Assembly (NCBI GenBank): GCA_029216955.1
Contig: JANAVB010029819.1
Span: 34,378,051-34,442,050, forward strand
Origin: Iris pallida
Lineage: Eukaryota > Streptophyta > Magnoliopsida > Asparagales > Iridaceae
DNA: 64,000 nucleotides
Reading direction: 5' to 3'
Positions 11,481 to 24,600 of the stretch are shown here, in pieces (position 1 is the first letter of the stretch; every line of letters starts with the position of its first letter). A program made the position numbers and the translations under genes. A model generated the notes under the pieces. The model had not been told where the DNA came from, made no database searches, and was given only the letters and a program-made list of their open reading frames with translations.

Positions 11481-13497
11481 TTGCACCAGGTTGAGGTAGT
11501 GGCAGGTACTATTCTCGTCAACTCCTCTCCAGCATCGATATTATTTGATTCTGGTGCATCGCATTCATTCATGTCTGCACGATTCGCGACACGGATAGGA
11601 TTGGAGCCAGAGTCATTATCAGTAAGGCTCAATATACTTACTGGTAATGGTCTTGTGGGAGTAGATCGAGTGTTTTCCACATGTCGGATCGTAGTTAGCG
11701 GTAGAGAGTTCTCCGCTAGATTCATAGCGTTCCTTATGGCAGACTATAATGTAGTCTTAGGCATGGATTGGTTGAGGAACCAGTATGCTAGGATAGATAG
11801 CCATGTTGGCAGGGTTATCTTTAGTATTCCAGGAGAGCCAGAGTTTTTATTTTTCAGAGGCGCAGTGGATCCATCTTCTCCAGTATTGCGGATGGCAGTA
11901 GCAGCGGTACAGTTACCCCGGATAGTTGAAGAGTTTCCAGATGTCTTCCCAGAGAAACTTCCAGGGATGCAGCCAGAGCGGGAGATCGAGTTCACTCTAG
12001 ACTTGATCCCCGGGACAACACTAGTATCAGAGCGAGTCTACAGGATGGCGCCTTGAGAGTTGGAGATTTTGTACCAGATGATTGAAGAACTCAGGACCAA
12101 GGGATTCATTCGTACAAGTGGATCGCCTTGGGGAGCCCCGATGCTTCTTGTGAAGAAGAAGGATGGTACGTCCAGATTATGTGTAGATCATCGTACCTTG
12201 AACTCGGTGACAATCAAGAACAAATACCCTCTCCTAATTAAGGATAGATGACTTGTTTGACCAACTGAAGGGGGCTTCAGTGTTTTCGAAGATAGACTTG
12301 CGGTCAGGATACCACCAGATCAGAGTCAGAGAGCAGGACATTCCAAAGACAGCGTTTAGATCGAGGTATGGGCATTGGGAGTTCCTTGTTATGCCCTTTG
12401 GGGCGACCAATGCGTCGACCGTATTTATGGACCTCATGAATCGTATTTTCTTGCCTTACTTGGATCAGTTCGTGATCGTGTTCCTAGATAACATCCTGGT
12501 CTACAGCAAAAGCATAGCAGAGCACGAGCAACATCTCAGAATCGTTCTTCAGACGCTTAGAGAGCATCAGTTGTACGCCAAGTTCAGTAAATGCAAGTTC
12601 TGGCTCGATCACATTTCGTACTTGGGTCACATCATTACCCGAGGAGGAGTGGAAGTGGATCCCTAGAAGATTGTGGCTATCGAAACGTGTCCAGTACCTA
12701 GCTCAGTGGCAGAGGTTCGCAGCTTCCTTGGATTAGCCGGCTACTACCGACGATTCGTTTTAGATTTTGTAAGGATTTCGGCGCCGATGATCCAGTTGAC
12801 CCACAAGGATGTACATTTTGCTTGGACAGCAGAGTGCCAGAAATCATTTGAGAAGTTGAAGCGAGGTTTGGTAACGGCTCCCATTCTCACGCTTCTAGAT
12901 GGGACCGGAGGATTCACAGTTTATTGCGATGCTTCAGGCAGAGGATTGGGGTGTGTCTTGATGCAGCATGGGAAGGTAATATCTTATGCATCACGTCAAC
13001 TTTGTGATCATGAGAAGAATTACGAGACCCACGACTTGGAACTGGCAGCAGTAGTATTTGCACTTAAGCTTTGGCGGCACTACTTGTACGGAGATAGAGT
13101 GGAGATATTTACTGATCACAAGAGCCTGAAGTATGTTTTCATCCAGAAGGACTTTAATATGCGGCAGAGAAGATGGCTCGAGCTACTGGTGGACTACGAT
13201 GTGGAATTGCAGTATCACCCAGGGAAGGCCAACGTTGTAGAAGATGCGTTGAGCCGGAGAGCCGGAGTTTATTTCCTAATGGCGCAACCAGAATTATTGG
13301 CAGATCTTCAAAATATAGGAATTAAAGTGGTTCTTCCTACCAACGTGGCGTTGATGGCCAGTCTACAGGTTCAGTCCAGCATAGTTGAGAGGATCCGGAG
13401 AGCGCAGTCAACAGATTCCAAGCTTCAGCGACTCAGAGTAGAGTATGAGGCAGAAAGAAGGCCAGAGTTATGTATCCATGAAGATGGTACACTTTGA
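11481..13497 (+). pseudogene. protease - reverse transcriptase - RNase H of element C, broken
   Basis: The aspartic protease has its LFDSGASHSF motif at 11541-11570 (Asp codon 11547). The RT begins near 12060 with [20 protein letters not shown] and continues with [10 protein letters not shown] and [13 protein letters not shown]. The catalytic motif reads FLDN (codons 12484-12495) where family members have DD: GAC has become AAC at 12490. The RNase H follows with [38 protein letters not shown] and [11 protein letters not shown], its acidic residues visible. Breaks are TGA 12054, a frameshift near 12243, TAG 12664 and TGA 13495. Even with stops suppressed, the altered YxDD pair would make the polymerase inactive. 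Confidence 0.92.
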
Positions 13498-14808
13498 TAC
13501 GGCACTCGTCTTTGTGTACCCAGTGGAGATATCAGACAGGAGGTCATGGCAGAAGCTCACAGTTCACAGTATTCTATTCATCCCGGTGGCACGAAGATGT
13601 ACCGTAATATTCGTCAGCATTTCTGGTGGAATGGCATGAAGAGGGAGATAGCCCAGTTTGTCTCTCGGTGTTTGGTTTGCTAGCAGGGTAAAGCTGAACA
13701 TCAGAGGCCCGCTGGACTTCTTCAGCCCTTGCCGATTCCAGAATGGAAGTGGGAGCATGTGACCATGGATTTTGTGACTGGATTGCCTAGATCCCCAGCT
13801 GGTCGAGATGCTATTTAGGTTATAGTTGACAGGCTCACGAAGGTGGCTCATTTTCTCCCATTCAGAGTTTGGTAGTCTACGGTTCAGCTAGCAGAGATGT
13901 ACCTCAGGCAGATTGTCTGGCTTCACAGTGTGTCCGTTAGTATCACCTCGGATCGAGATTCAAGGTTTACGTCACACTTTTGGCACAGCCTGCAAGAGAG
14001 TTTGAGAACTCACCGTCAGTTTAGCTCAGCTTATCACCCGCAGACAGATGGCCAGTCGGAAAGTACGATCCAGACTCTTGAAGATATGTTGAGATCTTGT
14101 ACCCTTGACTTTGGTGGTTCATGGGAGGATCACCTGCACCTGGTGGAATTCTCGTGCAACAATAGTTTCCAGGCCAGTATTCAGATGGCCCCGTTTGAGG
14201 CACTGTATGGCAGAAAGTGCAGATCCCCGCTAGCATGGGACGACATCGGAGAGAGGCAGATGCTCGGTCCAGAAATGATTTCCCAGACAGTTGAAGTGGT
14301 CAGAGGGATCAGAGATCATCTTCGAGTGGCCCAAGATCGCTAGCGGTATTGGGCCGATGCCCATCGGCGTCCCTTAGAGTTTGCTATCGACGACCATGTA
14401 TTTCTTAGGATCTCGCCTAACCACAGCGTCATTCGCTTTGGCGTACGGGGAAAGCTTAGTCCTAGGTATATAGGGCCGTTCGATATTCTGGAGCGAGTAG
14501 GAGATGTATCCTATCATCTCGCTCTTCCGTCGTCGCTAAATGAGGTGTATGATGTATTCCATGTATCCCAATTACGATGGTACATCCCGGACCCGAGCCA
14601 TATCCTGGACCATTCGGAACTGGTTATTGGTACCAACCTTTCGTATGAGGAGAGGCCCGTGTCTATATTGGACCGGAGAGAGAAGATACTCAAGAACAAG
14701 ACTATTAGTTTAGTCCGTGTTGCTTGGGGTCATCACTCTCTAGGTGAGTCAACGTGGAAGCGTGAGGACGACATCCGATCGCGATATCCTGACTTGTTTG
14801 ACTCGTAA
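13498..14808 (+). pseudogene. integrase and chromodomain of element C, broken
   Basis: The zinc-binding HHCC segment (13540-13685) ends in RCLVC. The catalytic core has [21 protein letters not shown] and the YHPQTDGQSEST block carrying the third acidic residue. The C-terminus has the GPFDILERVGDVSYHLALP block and a chromodomain-like tail SILDRREKILKNKTISLVRV...STWKREDDIRSRYPDLF, which in chromoviruses binds methylated histone H3 and steers integration to heterochromatin. In-frame TAG stops lie at 13681, 13816, 13873 and 14341; the one at 13816 stands where relatives have Trp, the others where Gln fits. All pieces are in one frame. The tail ends 167 bp before the 3' LTR. Confidence 0.92.
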
Positions 14809-14938
14809 GGTATAATGTCTTCCTTATGCCTTATGCTTTCCATCCCTTGCTTGCATGTATGATTGTTTGATTGTTTGCTTAGTGTAGCTTATTGTGGATA
14901 GTATAGCTGGCTCTTACATCTCTAAGCATCTTGATTTA

Positions 14939-14975
14939 AATTCCAAGGACGGAATTCTTTTAAGGTGGGTAGAGT
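14939..14975 (+). promoter_or_regulatory. pre-PPT hairpin and polypurine tract of C
   Basis: AATTCC-aaggac-GGAATT (14939-14956) is an inverted repeat, followed by the purine tract AAGGTGGGTAGAG ending at the 3' LTR. The tract primes plus-strand synthesis. The hairpin has counterparts in A and B. Confidence 0.7.
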
Positions 14976-17711
14976 TGTAATGCCCGTATTTCGGAATACG
15001 TATTTTGATTAGGCTTATATGTATTTTGGACCTGTATTTTATTTTCTCAGATTCTGGCCTGTAATTGTGTTTTGGCTTAACTTGCAGATTTTGGTTTTCT
15101 CGTAAAATGGGTTTTTGGACCTAGCGTGGTTTTATTTTATGGAGAAGGAATTGGTTTGGTTTAGTATGCATTGGACCACACTTAGCTAACCTCCACCCTC
15201 AACACAACATACCCTCCCTCATTAAAACCCCACCTAACCTTCTCTCTCCTCATAACTTTCATTAATTTTCTTCATCTTCTTCTTCCTTCCTCCACCAACA
15301 CCAAAGGCAAGTGCACCTTGCCACCAAATAAGCACCCCATTTTATTTGTCCATTAGCTAGATTAGGCCTTGGTGAACAACATTAGAACTTGGCATTTTGT
15401 GATTTGGAGCTTCCATTTTTCTAGATCTAAGTTTTAACCATTTTCGTATTTTCTTGGTTTTGATCTATTAAACTTAGATTTTTCCTTGTTTTGAGGCTTC
15501 CATGTGGAAGAGAATTCAATTTTACACAAGTTAGAACTTTGAAAATCCAAATTTGGTTTTATTTTGGCTAAGTTATGAAGATTAGAATTTGGAGTTCTTG
15601 GGGTTTCCTCTCGGCTTGGTGGAGAAGATGACCCTCGGCCAGCGCTCTTTAGCGCATGGACGAACTGCACAAACTCCTCGGCCAGTGCCTTGCGCTGGGC
15701 TGACCCACACTGGAGCTCTTTAGCTCCAGCGCCTTCCTTCCATTGGCGCACTTGACCGCTGCGCAGCTCACTCCCAACGCGGCTTGGCTCCAGCGCAACC
15801 CAATCCTAGCGCGGCTCATCCCCTGCGCAGCTCGCTCTCAGCGCAACCCGTCCCCTGTGCAGCTCACTCTCAGCGCAACCCGTCCCCTGAGCAGCTCGCT
15901 CTCAGCGCAACTCTTCCCTAGCGCAGCTTGACCCAGCGTAACCCGTCCTCAGCGCAAGCCGACTCTAGCGCAACCTAACCTCAGCGCAGTCCATTCCCCC
16001 AGCGCAATCTGACCCCCCTGCGCAACCTGTTGCCCATGGTGATTTGGTTTTATTTCCTTGGACTTGGCTGCTCTTTGGTGGATTGGAGTTTTGAGATCTT
16101 GTTCCACACAACACGACTGTCTCAACCCAATACGACCTGGTACAGTTTTTGCTGTTTTGCTTATGACTGGTACGATTTTTCGTGATTTCTATGAAGTATG
16201 ATTCTAGTACTTCTGATCTTCTTGATAGCGACCCGATGGGGTGCGCCCTTAACTTTTAACCTGTAATTCATGATTAATCTTGATACTGGATAACTTGATA
16301 AAGGCCCGTGGCGGCGCACTCCTGACTTATAACTTGTAGACCTGTAACTTGTAACTTGACTTGATGCTGTTGCGATGGCTAACTTGACTCGTATAATCAA
16401 CTCTGACGCCATGGGTGTTCATTCTTGCTGCCTTGTGCAATACACTTGTCTTGTCTTGCATCATATCTAGGACGTGACTCCCTGGTTACCACGGTCAGGG
16501 ATTCACACTGAATATGGATGAGGCAAATGACTAGATCAAACTATAGTTTATGGAGAATTTTAAGTCACAGGCGATCTCGTTATCTGGGAGCTTTAAACGG
16601 ACTTGTAGCCTGCCGACGAGTAGGGCACATTTCTAGCACACTGTCATGTGTTGCACCCTCTAAGTCACCTAAGGGTATATCATCTCCTGGGCGATGTATC
16701 CAACCATACTCTCAACCCGCGGAAGGATAACTGGATAGTCTGCAGGGTTTGGGACTGGGAAATTTCTCATTTGCATCTTGTTAGTAATTAGGCTTGTGAT
16801 AACGCTAGTTAGTTAAGTAGTAAGCCGTAGTATTTGCTTGGCCGCTTGTGAATGGATGGTGTCCAGCCTTGTCTAAGTCTCGTCTAGTCCCTGTACCTGG
16901 TACCCCTGAACATGGTTGTTTTACTTATCTTTAACAATAAATGGGTAGAGACAAAGTGCTATTCAGGCGAAGGATTACAATCCCGGTCCTTGTTTGGTTT
17001 ACGGGTCGTAACTGGCTTCCGGAATGGTTCCACGTCCCTAGTCGTTTATTGTTCTGATGTACTCTTTATTACTTGTACTTTTCTTCTATTTTCTTATGTT
17101 CTAATATGCTGGCTTTTGTTCTTATTTTGTGGCCTCCTTGTGGCACTTTCTCTTTCTAGGGTTTGACCCAGCTGGTTTTGTGTGGCCAAATTTCGGAGCA
17201 GCACCCGAGGATCTACCGAACCTCCAGCCCAATGGTGGCGACTAGAAGGAACCCGGGCTACGAATGGGTTTTCCATTTTTGTTTCGCTCGCTACATTATA
17301 AAATTATTCATTTAAGGCGTTTAGCCGACGAGCACCTGTTAGCTCGATGCATATTTACTTACTGTCTGCCTACGGGCTTTATTATGATTAACAAATCCTA
17401 GGGTTGATTATGTATGGCTGAACTCTAGCTAGTCTCGATATTTTGTACGACTAACTTCATGATCATCCAATATGTAATGTATGGGACGCCTTGCTATTAT
17501 TTATTTGGTGCTCTGACATCTTGTAACTGTTATTGCTTGCTTGAGATTGAGATAATAGGCTTGTTCATGACCTTAGGAGACTGTTGGCTTGTAGTTAAAC
17601 CCTCATATATCTAGACAGCCGTGACCGTATAGCGAGGTGGATTCTATTTCAATATACGTAGCTGGCTATGTCCATCCCCGCTCTCTAGTATTCTGGTTCT
17701 GGGGCGTCACA
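14976..17711 (+). repeat. 3' LTR of C
   Basis: About 2.74 kb, collinear with 7280-9982; slightly longer because the C-rich 'cagcgcaacc' minisatellite has extra units near 15840-15910. Ends CGTCACA followed by ATCTT. Confidence 0.93.
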
Positions 17712-17716
17712 ATCTT

Positions 17717-20022
17717 GGCCTGTCCTTTCTGTACCTAAGAGTGTTGTCATTCACTTCATATACAGACACTTTAGGAAGTAAATCTTGTTCCTGCATATCC
17801 CATTGATATAGCCCCACCTTTTAGACTTAGTTCAAAACCCCCATATGTTTATCCCTTGTTGCCTATATTAGAAGAATGTTCAGAATTGCATGTTTTCATA
17901 TCTTATTATACTACCTTGAATATTGTGTGTTCAGACCTGAGTGTCCAGAGTATTGTACATGTTTCTTACAACCAGAACCCTAGCCTAGCTATAACCTATT
18001 TGTATATGTTATATATATTGTGCTTGAGGCCAGATTAGTTAGGTTGGCCTTGATATGGGTTATAGGATATTTCCCATATATGACCTATATATCATATGAT
18101 ATATACATGTGGGTTGTATCTTGATTTGGGGTTATGTTCATGTATGAGTTACATAGAGATGTGGGTTAGATCGATGTATGTTGTGTAATCTAATGTATTG
18201 GTGTATAGGCAATGTAGGCATGTATGAATGAATGTATAAATGCATAGAATGAAGGCATGACTGAATGAAAGTAAATACAAGTTGTATGTAAGGTGATGCA
18301 ATGTTCTATGTTAACATAAATCCTATACTTACCTCGTGTACCCCTTACACTATGTCTCTATACATTGCTATGACACTGTGTTGACACTATCACTACTGAC
18401 ACTAGTTCATATTGAATACATGTTGCACTTGGCCCTTTTCCTATATGTTCACTCACCCCTTATCTTTCCAGATATATGTAGTGTGTGATTAGCTTAGCTT
18501 GGGTTGGCTTGTGCTTGTATTTGATTTCTAGACTAGGCTTGGTTAGGCCTAGTGAGACTTGTTAGACTTGTTTGGGCTAGGACTTGACCTAGTTTGACTA
18601 GTGTAGTTGACTAGAGTTGACCAAGTGTTGACTTTAGTCTAGTTTGACCTAGACACCATACAGATGCATTGTAGATTACAATTATCATCTCCTGTATACA
18701 TCTTGACTTGTGTTGCTCTAACTAAGAGTCAGGTACCTCATCTCGGACAGTACATTTACTTCAGATATTCAGATACCAGGTGAGTATATTCTCTGATCAT
18801 TTCATAACTTGCTTAGAATTATATTTCTGCTCTAGTTTACCTTATTTGATGCTGTCATGATATTATCACGGATTGGTACTATATGGATCCCTACATTGAG
18901 ATGTTATCCCCCTCGGGAGCATCGGATACATCATGTCGTGTGTTTCATGTACATCATGTATTCCTCGCTCTTATATTATTCATGTTTATCATGTGCTACA
19001 TGCTCGTTCGTGCTCGCTCGTGTACTCTCATGTGCGATCATGTTCGGTCGTGTTTCTCATGAATCTCATGTATAACCTATACTTCATGTGCACTCATTTA
19101 TGAGCCTTCATATGAATTTTATATGCACCCATTTATGGGCCCCCATGTGAACTTCATGTGCACTCATGTATGAGCTCTCATGTATACTTCATGTGCACCC
19201 ATCTATGGGCTTCATATGAAAATCATGTACGTAACATAACTTGTCTGGATCCTTGTGTATTGATTGGGGGTATGGGAGAGTATAAATAGTCATGTGAACA
19301 ATTCCAAAGTAGTATAGCCATGTACGCCTCTTTAGTATAGCCATATGCAAATCAAGTCGTTCACATGTCGACTTTGTACTCTAAATTACCAGTCACTGGT
19401 AGCTCTCTACTTATAGTAGATATTTCTATTACAGTTCTCTCTCTGTTTACATTATGTACTTTCCTTCAGTTTCATGTGTCGTACTCTCTTGCATGTTTAT
19501 ATTCTCTAACCTGTTATGATCTGCGTGAGATATATTGTACTCGCTCCCGTCCTGACTAGACCTGTTGAAAATTTTACAGAGGATGTTGAGGAACCCTGCA
19601 CCCCTTACCTTGGAGCTTGTCTAGATGACACTCGCGACCTGGACCCCTGGGGAGGTTCAGACAGCTGCTGAGGACGATACCTTGTATAGTATAGATAGCT
19701 TAGACTGTCATTTTTTTCATGTTTGGTTATTGTCTTTGATTTCAGAGTTGTATATTTTAGAGATGTTGAGACTGGTAGTGGTTAACTTTGTTATTTCATT
19801 CTGCTGTACCTCAGTTGAGGATTTCTTTATCTATTCCATCGTGCTACATTCTACCTTAGATTGTGATTGAGTCGTACCTCTGTGTTGGCGTCCTTTTTGT
19901 AGAGTATTCATATTATGCTAGTTATAGTTCATGACCTAGAACAGCGTTCTACCGCCGACACTGCGGCGTAGGCTGGGCGCTGTTACGTACTCGTACCCTC
20001 ACGGTGGGTGCGGGTCGTGACA
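17717..20022 (+). repeat. 5' LTR of A, second part
   Basis: Resumes after the ATCTT duplication and matches 24526-26445 plus 28909-29299. Contains the GAATG/ATGTAT-rich segment (18200-18290), a 'gttgactagagttgacc' series (18590-18650) and the 35-bp hairpin array. Ends CGGGTCGTGACA. Confidence 0.92.
19085..19222 (+). repeat. 35-bp tandem array of hairpin units in LTR A (copy 1)
   Basis: Four units at an exact 35-bp period. Each contains a 12-bp dyad: CTCATTTATGAG (19093), CCCATTTATGGG (19128), CTCATGTATGAG (19163), CCCATCTATGGG (19198). Arms alternate between CTCAT/ATGAG and CCCAT/ATGGG, so base pairing is kept. Flanks share 'cttcatgtgcac'. Confidence 0.85.
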
Positions 20023-20033
20023 CATTTTTAGTG

Positions 20034-20049
20034 GTGGCCCATGCAGGTC
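20034..20049 (+). promoter_or_regulatory. putative primer-binding region of A
   Basis: GTGGCCCATGCAGGTC, starting 11 nt after the LTR end at 20022, identical to the motif in C and B. Confidence 0.45.
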
Positions 20050-21657
20050 AAGTTTATGTGGTGGTATTCGAATTAGAGTATCACTACAGCCTGCAGTACG
20101 ATTAGGATATTTTTGAGGGTACTCAATCACACTAGGAAAAACTCCTTATCAGATCCCTTTTATCTAAAATTTGCTGCTTATTATTTTCCTATGAATATAA
20201 ACTGTCCTTCTTTGATTTTTTTTCGCTTCACTCTCAGTAATTGCTTTTTGTTTTGATCTGCCTTCATGATGGTTATGGAGACATGATCTCATCGCTTCGG
20301 TTCGGGGGATACTATCGAGAGGCTGGCCACCTCTCGTCCTGTTCAACAGGGCCTCGAGACCGCAGCTTCTGTTGTGCCGACTCAGGTTGGCATTTCTGCT
20401 ATATTGGAGGTGCACCTCTGTCTTTACAGAGACTTTTCTCGTTATTTCTGATTTCTCTCAGCATCAGCGGTTCATGCAGCATCAGCAGCAGACCAGGGGA
20501 AACCAGCAGGGGCGAGCTATCGTCAGGACAGTCGATGATGCACAGACCATTAGAGATCTTGCTGTAAGTTCTGTTCTTCTCTGTTCTATTCCCGTAATTG
20601 TGTTCTATAACTACCTTGAAATCCAATTCCATCTGTTCCTTGTTGATTGATTAATTTTGTAATGTTGCCCTTTTGTTATGTTTGTTTTTCTTCTGAGAAA
20701 ATTATATGGGCTAGGTTACCTCAGTTATGGGATCTAGAATTTTCGATAGTCATGTTAGCTGGCATAGTGAGGACATATAGTCATATTTTGGGACATATTT
20801 CTCGGGTGTGGGAATTTAAGATTTTCTCCGTCGCTTGCGACAATGCAGAAATTTTAAATACCATGAACTTAGAGGTATGTACCTTAGTCAAGGACTCTGT
20901 GTTTATCGTAGCCTTGCTCACTAGCATGACGAAGACTCCGAGTAACATAATTTTGGACAGACGCATATGATTATCAGATTGTAGCTTGAAGGTTTTTGAA
21001 CATCATACCCTTCTGTTGTTGTAAATAACTTAGGAGTAGGGATATTTAGTTTTGTAGAGCTTATTCATAGGTAGTTCCTTCATAGTATAATGATATGATG
21101 ACTTGTAGAGTGCCTGTACCCGAGAGGTGATAGTTAGCATTGGTGTTAGAATAGTAACCCATTCCAGATAATTCTCCTGTTATCTATAATACCAACTAGT
21201 TTACATATAGGATGTTAGTATGCCTTACAGCCTTGATGATTGTTATTATTTTTCTTACCTTTTTCCAGTGAGGCACCCATGACCAGAGCCTGTCCTTGAG
21301 TATAGTTGTAGTTCACCTAAGACTGAGAGGCCTATATACATATAGATTGCAGATGATATACTTAGGATATATGTGCTAGGTTGTTGTTCTTGAGCATATA
21401 TATATGTGGTATTTGGGATTGGTGTGCTTAGCTTGTAGGTATTTAGTTATGGGTGACTTGATAGGATTGGGAAGTTAAGAGCTAGCCTATTATATAGTTT
21501 CTCTTTTTGCTAAATTCTGGTTGCCAACACTTAGGTAGCTAGTATAGGTAAATCCTAAGAAGTTGACCAGCTGATGACCAAGTACTAGGATGTTGAGAAA
21601 ATTGACTAGCGATTGACCGTTGACTATGTTTGACCTAGAAGGGGGTGCGATCATCTT

Positions 21658-21694
21658 AATTTCGAGGACGAAATTTTTATAAGGTGGGTAGGAT
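21658..21694 (+). promoter_or_regulatory. pre-PPT hairpin and polypurine tract of A
   Basis: AATTTCG-agga-CGAAATT (21658-21675) is a perfect 7-bp inverted repeat. AAGGTGGGTAGGAT follows directly before the 3' LTR at 21695. Confidence 0.75.
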
Positions 21695-24600
21695 TGTAAC
21701 ACCCAGTTTTCCAGATGAGGGTAATTTTGAAATTTTGTAATTATAATTATTATTTATTGATATTTATTACATATTATGATTTTTGGTGATTTTTAATCAT
21801 TTTTTAAAACTATTTAAAATCATGACTTATGATTTTGGTGTTTGGCTAGTGTAACCTTAGAGACTGTTGACCTAGAGCCTAGCTATGTGATTAGGATGTT
21901 TAATTAGTACATTTTAGCCTAGAGGGTATTTTGGTCATTTTAGGATTTATTTGAATTTATTAAGAATTTGTGTGAATTTATTATTAATTAAATAATTGCT
22001 TGGTGTCTTGTTAGTCTTTAGCCTAGAATGGACCTAAACTAGAAGTGAGACTTAACCTATAGACTAAGTGGGACTTGTTAGTTTAAGTCATGGTTGGAAA
22101 TTGATAGATAATTGCTTTGGGCTTATTAGTTAGAAGAAGGTGTTTTGAGAATAGGCCTTTAACTAAGAAGCCTAGAAACCCACAAAGAGAGGGAGGCCCG
22201 TGACCCAACTAACTAAAACCCTAACCCTAGAGTTTTGGCCAGCCAACATAGGGAATCCCACCCCTATATAATGCCTCTTCCATTAGTTGTAGCCTCCTTA
22301 AGAAAGTTTCCAAGTTTAGAAGAAGGAGAGGTATATAAATTTTCCTCAAGCCCTAGTTTCTTCTTTTAATTCCTTTTCCACTCTGGTCTTTTCCATTAGT
22401 TCCTAATCCAGCTCTATTTCATGTCCATGGAGAGAAATTTCAGGTTTGAACCAATTTGGAGCACTTGGCCATCAAGAAGAACACCCCCCATTTGGGGCTT
22501 TTTCTTGCAAATTGTACCTATAGGTAAAACCCATTAAATAGTGTTTTTATTCCGATTTCTTTGCATATTAGGCTAGATCTAGGAGTTCCCTAGCTATCCC
22601 TAAAGTTTAGGTAAATTTTGTGTCCGTTTGGTGTCCGTATCGGACACGTGTCAATGTATATGTGCATGTGTTTGTTAAAATGCCACAATGGATGTTTTTG
22701 TGTTATTTTTGAAATCTTTTTGATTGGGATTGTTGGTTTTGATGTGTCTTATGATTTCCCTAAACCTAAACCAGTTTTTGTGTCGTATCATGTCCATACG
22801 ATGGCGTGGACACAGCCCCACGCACGGGCTAGGGTATCCCCTGGTGCCCGACACTTAGATCTCGATGCACAGGACACCAGGACACGTAAAATTTTGTGGA
22901 GTCGTTGGGGCAATGACTGACACTATGCTCCTAAAATTTAGAAACATATCGTTCACCACGCGAGGAGAAATCTCGCACGCACGGATCACGCACTGTGTAC
23001 ACACGCGCAGAATTGCCTCGCTGATACGCACTCACACACACGACACGACACCACGTGGACACATTGCAGGCGGTTGGACACTTACTCCTACCCCTGGCGA
23101 ACACATGTACATGGCCACGTGTCCCTACGTGGCCTGTGTCCTGCGTTTGACACGTGCGTACGCATGCACGATACTGTTTGTGCACAGTTTAGTGTCTGTG
23201 TTCGTGTGGCTGTTTGGACACTTCATGTCCAGTTTCCTAGACATGAACACTTCTCCCAGACACATGTGCACCTACTCGACACCTGTGCACGTTTAATTTG
23301 ATGTTTAATTGATTTTTCACAATTCGAACTCGGGTTTCCCCATTTTTTCTGATACCAGGATTCAGTGTGTTGATTTTCTGAGAACTGATTTGTACTTAAC
23401 GAATTTTTTTAATGGTTAACTTACAAAGTTCGATCCTATTCTCGGTCTGAGCTAAGTTGCAGGTTAGGAATTCATGTTAGCATTGATTCATTGAGGTTTC
23501 GATCTAATTTTGGATTTCAAAAATTAGTTGAAGTAGAAACCATGTTGTTCCAGTTTTGAACTAAAGTTCAGATTTCTCATTTGCTCTATTCCAGTTTCAT
23601 TACGAGCTAGCTTGAGGTTTCTAATTGTCGAGTAGCATTGATTTCAAGATTTAGTATTTGGGTATATAAATCAAATACTAAATCCTAGATTTCATTGAGT
23701 TCTACCTTCCCTTGCTTTTGTGATTTGAAATTTTGGATGTTGTATTAGTTGATATATTGATTTTGGTCTATTGACATATTGTTTTGCTATATAGGTTCGA
23801 TCTTAAATGACTGAATAACTGAGTTCCTATATGTAAATCTGAAACCTGGGTTTTATAACTGAGACACCCATATGCACTGATTAGGAAATAGAATTTTGAT
23901 TCACATTGAACCTGGGAACTTAGTTGAGATATATCACACATTACATTGTACCCCACCAAATGTTTTTCACTGAGACACACATGTAGACACACACACAAAT
24001 CACATTAACCACTGTGACCCCTTGTACCCTGTTCCAGATTGTATACACACACACACACACATCTATACCCTCATGTGTTGAACACACAGCTACACACTCC
24101 CACAGATTTTCCTTACTGTACCCTCACACAAACACACACACACACAGGATGCAAAACCTGAGACACATTACACACATATGTATTCCCCTGAAGACAATGA
24201 ACACACTGTTTCCTGTGCAATTGCTCTAATTAAACTGGGAATTTAGGTTCGTGGGCAATGAAGGTTGGGTTCAGTTTTCCTAAGACTGAACCCTCTGCCT
24301 TGTTCTGATTTCCTGAGAACCTAACCCCCTTACAGTATTATCTAAAAATCTGAGACTGTTTTACATTAAAATATGATATTGAGATTTGAATTATAGGCTT
24401 GAGCCTAATGATTGATTGAAAACTGAGATACATTACTACCTACATCACACAGGAACCAATCTATATTTGCTTAGGTATCTATACATTTCACTACTTGACC
24501 AGTCCTTAAGTTCCTATCCTCCATCTTGGCCTGTCCTCTGTGCACCTAAGAGTGTTGTCATTCACTTCATATACAGACCCTTTAGGAAGTAAATCTAGTT

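Larger units (their letters stand above)
7280..17711 (+). mobile_element. element C: full-length Ty3/gypsy chromovirus (Tekay/Del type), defective
   Basis: LTRs are 7280-9982 and 14976-17711; target duplication ATCTT lies at 7275-7279 and 17712-17716. The uninterrupted target is visible at 24515-24530 in the other A LTR. Domain order is Gag, protease, reverse transcriptase, RNase H, integrase, chromodomain, which places it in the chromoviruses. The reading frame is broken by 11 stops and at least two frameshifts, and the RT catalytic pair is altered. In the first 290 bp of the LTRs I counted seven differences, all transitions. Confidence 0.95.
20023..21694 (+). other. internal region of A, no intact gene
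   Basis: 1.67 kb between the two LTRs. It opens with the same motif as B and C. Around 20470-20560 a Gln-rich stretch (HQRFMQHQQQTRGNQQG-like in one frame) resembles the linker after Gag zinc knuckles in chromoviruses, which suggests a Gag remnant, but there is no capsid block, knuckle, RT or integrase. The remainder (20600-21650) is AT-rich and shows nothing recognisable. Mobilisation would need proteins from another element. Confidence 0.6.

Noticed and set aside
20241..20567. Protein gene in the internal region of A
   Set aside because: Open frames overlap in several phases, have no conserved block beyond a Gln-rich trace, and are bounded by the retroelement signals.
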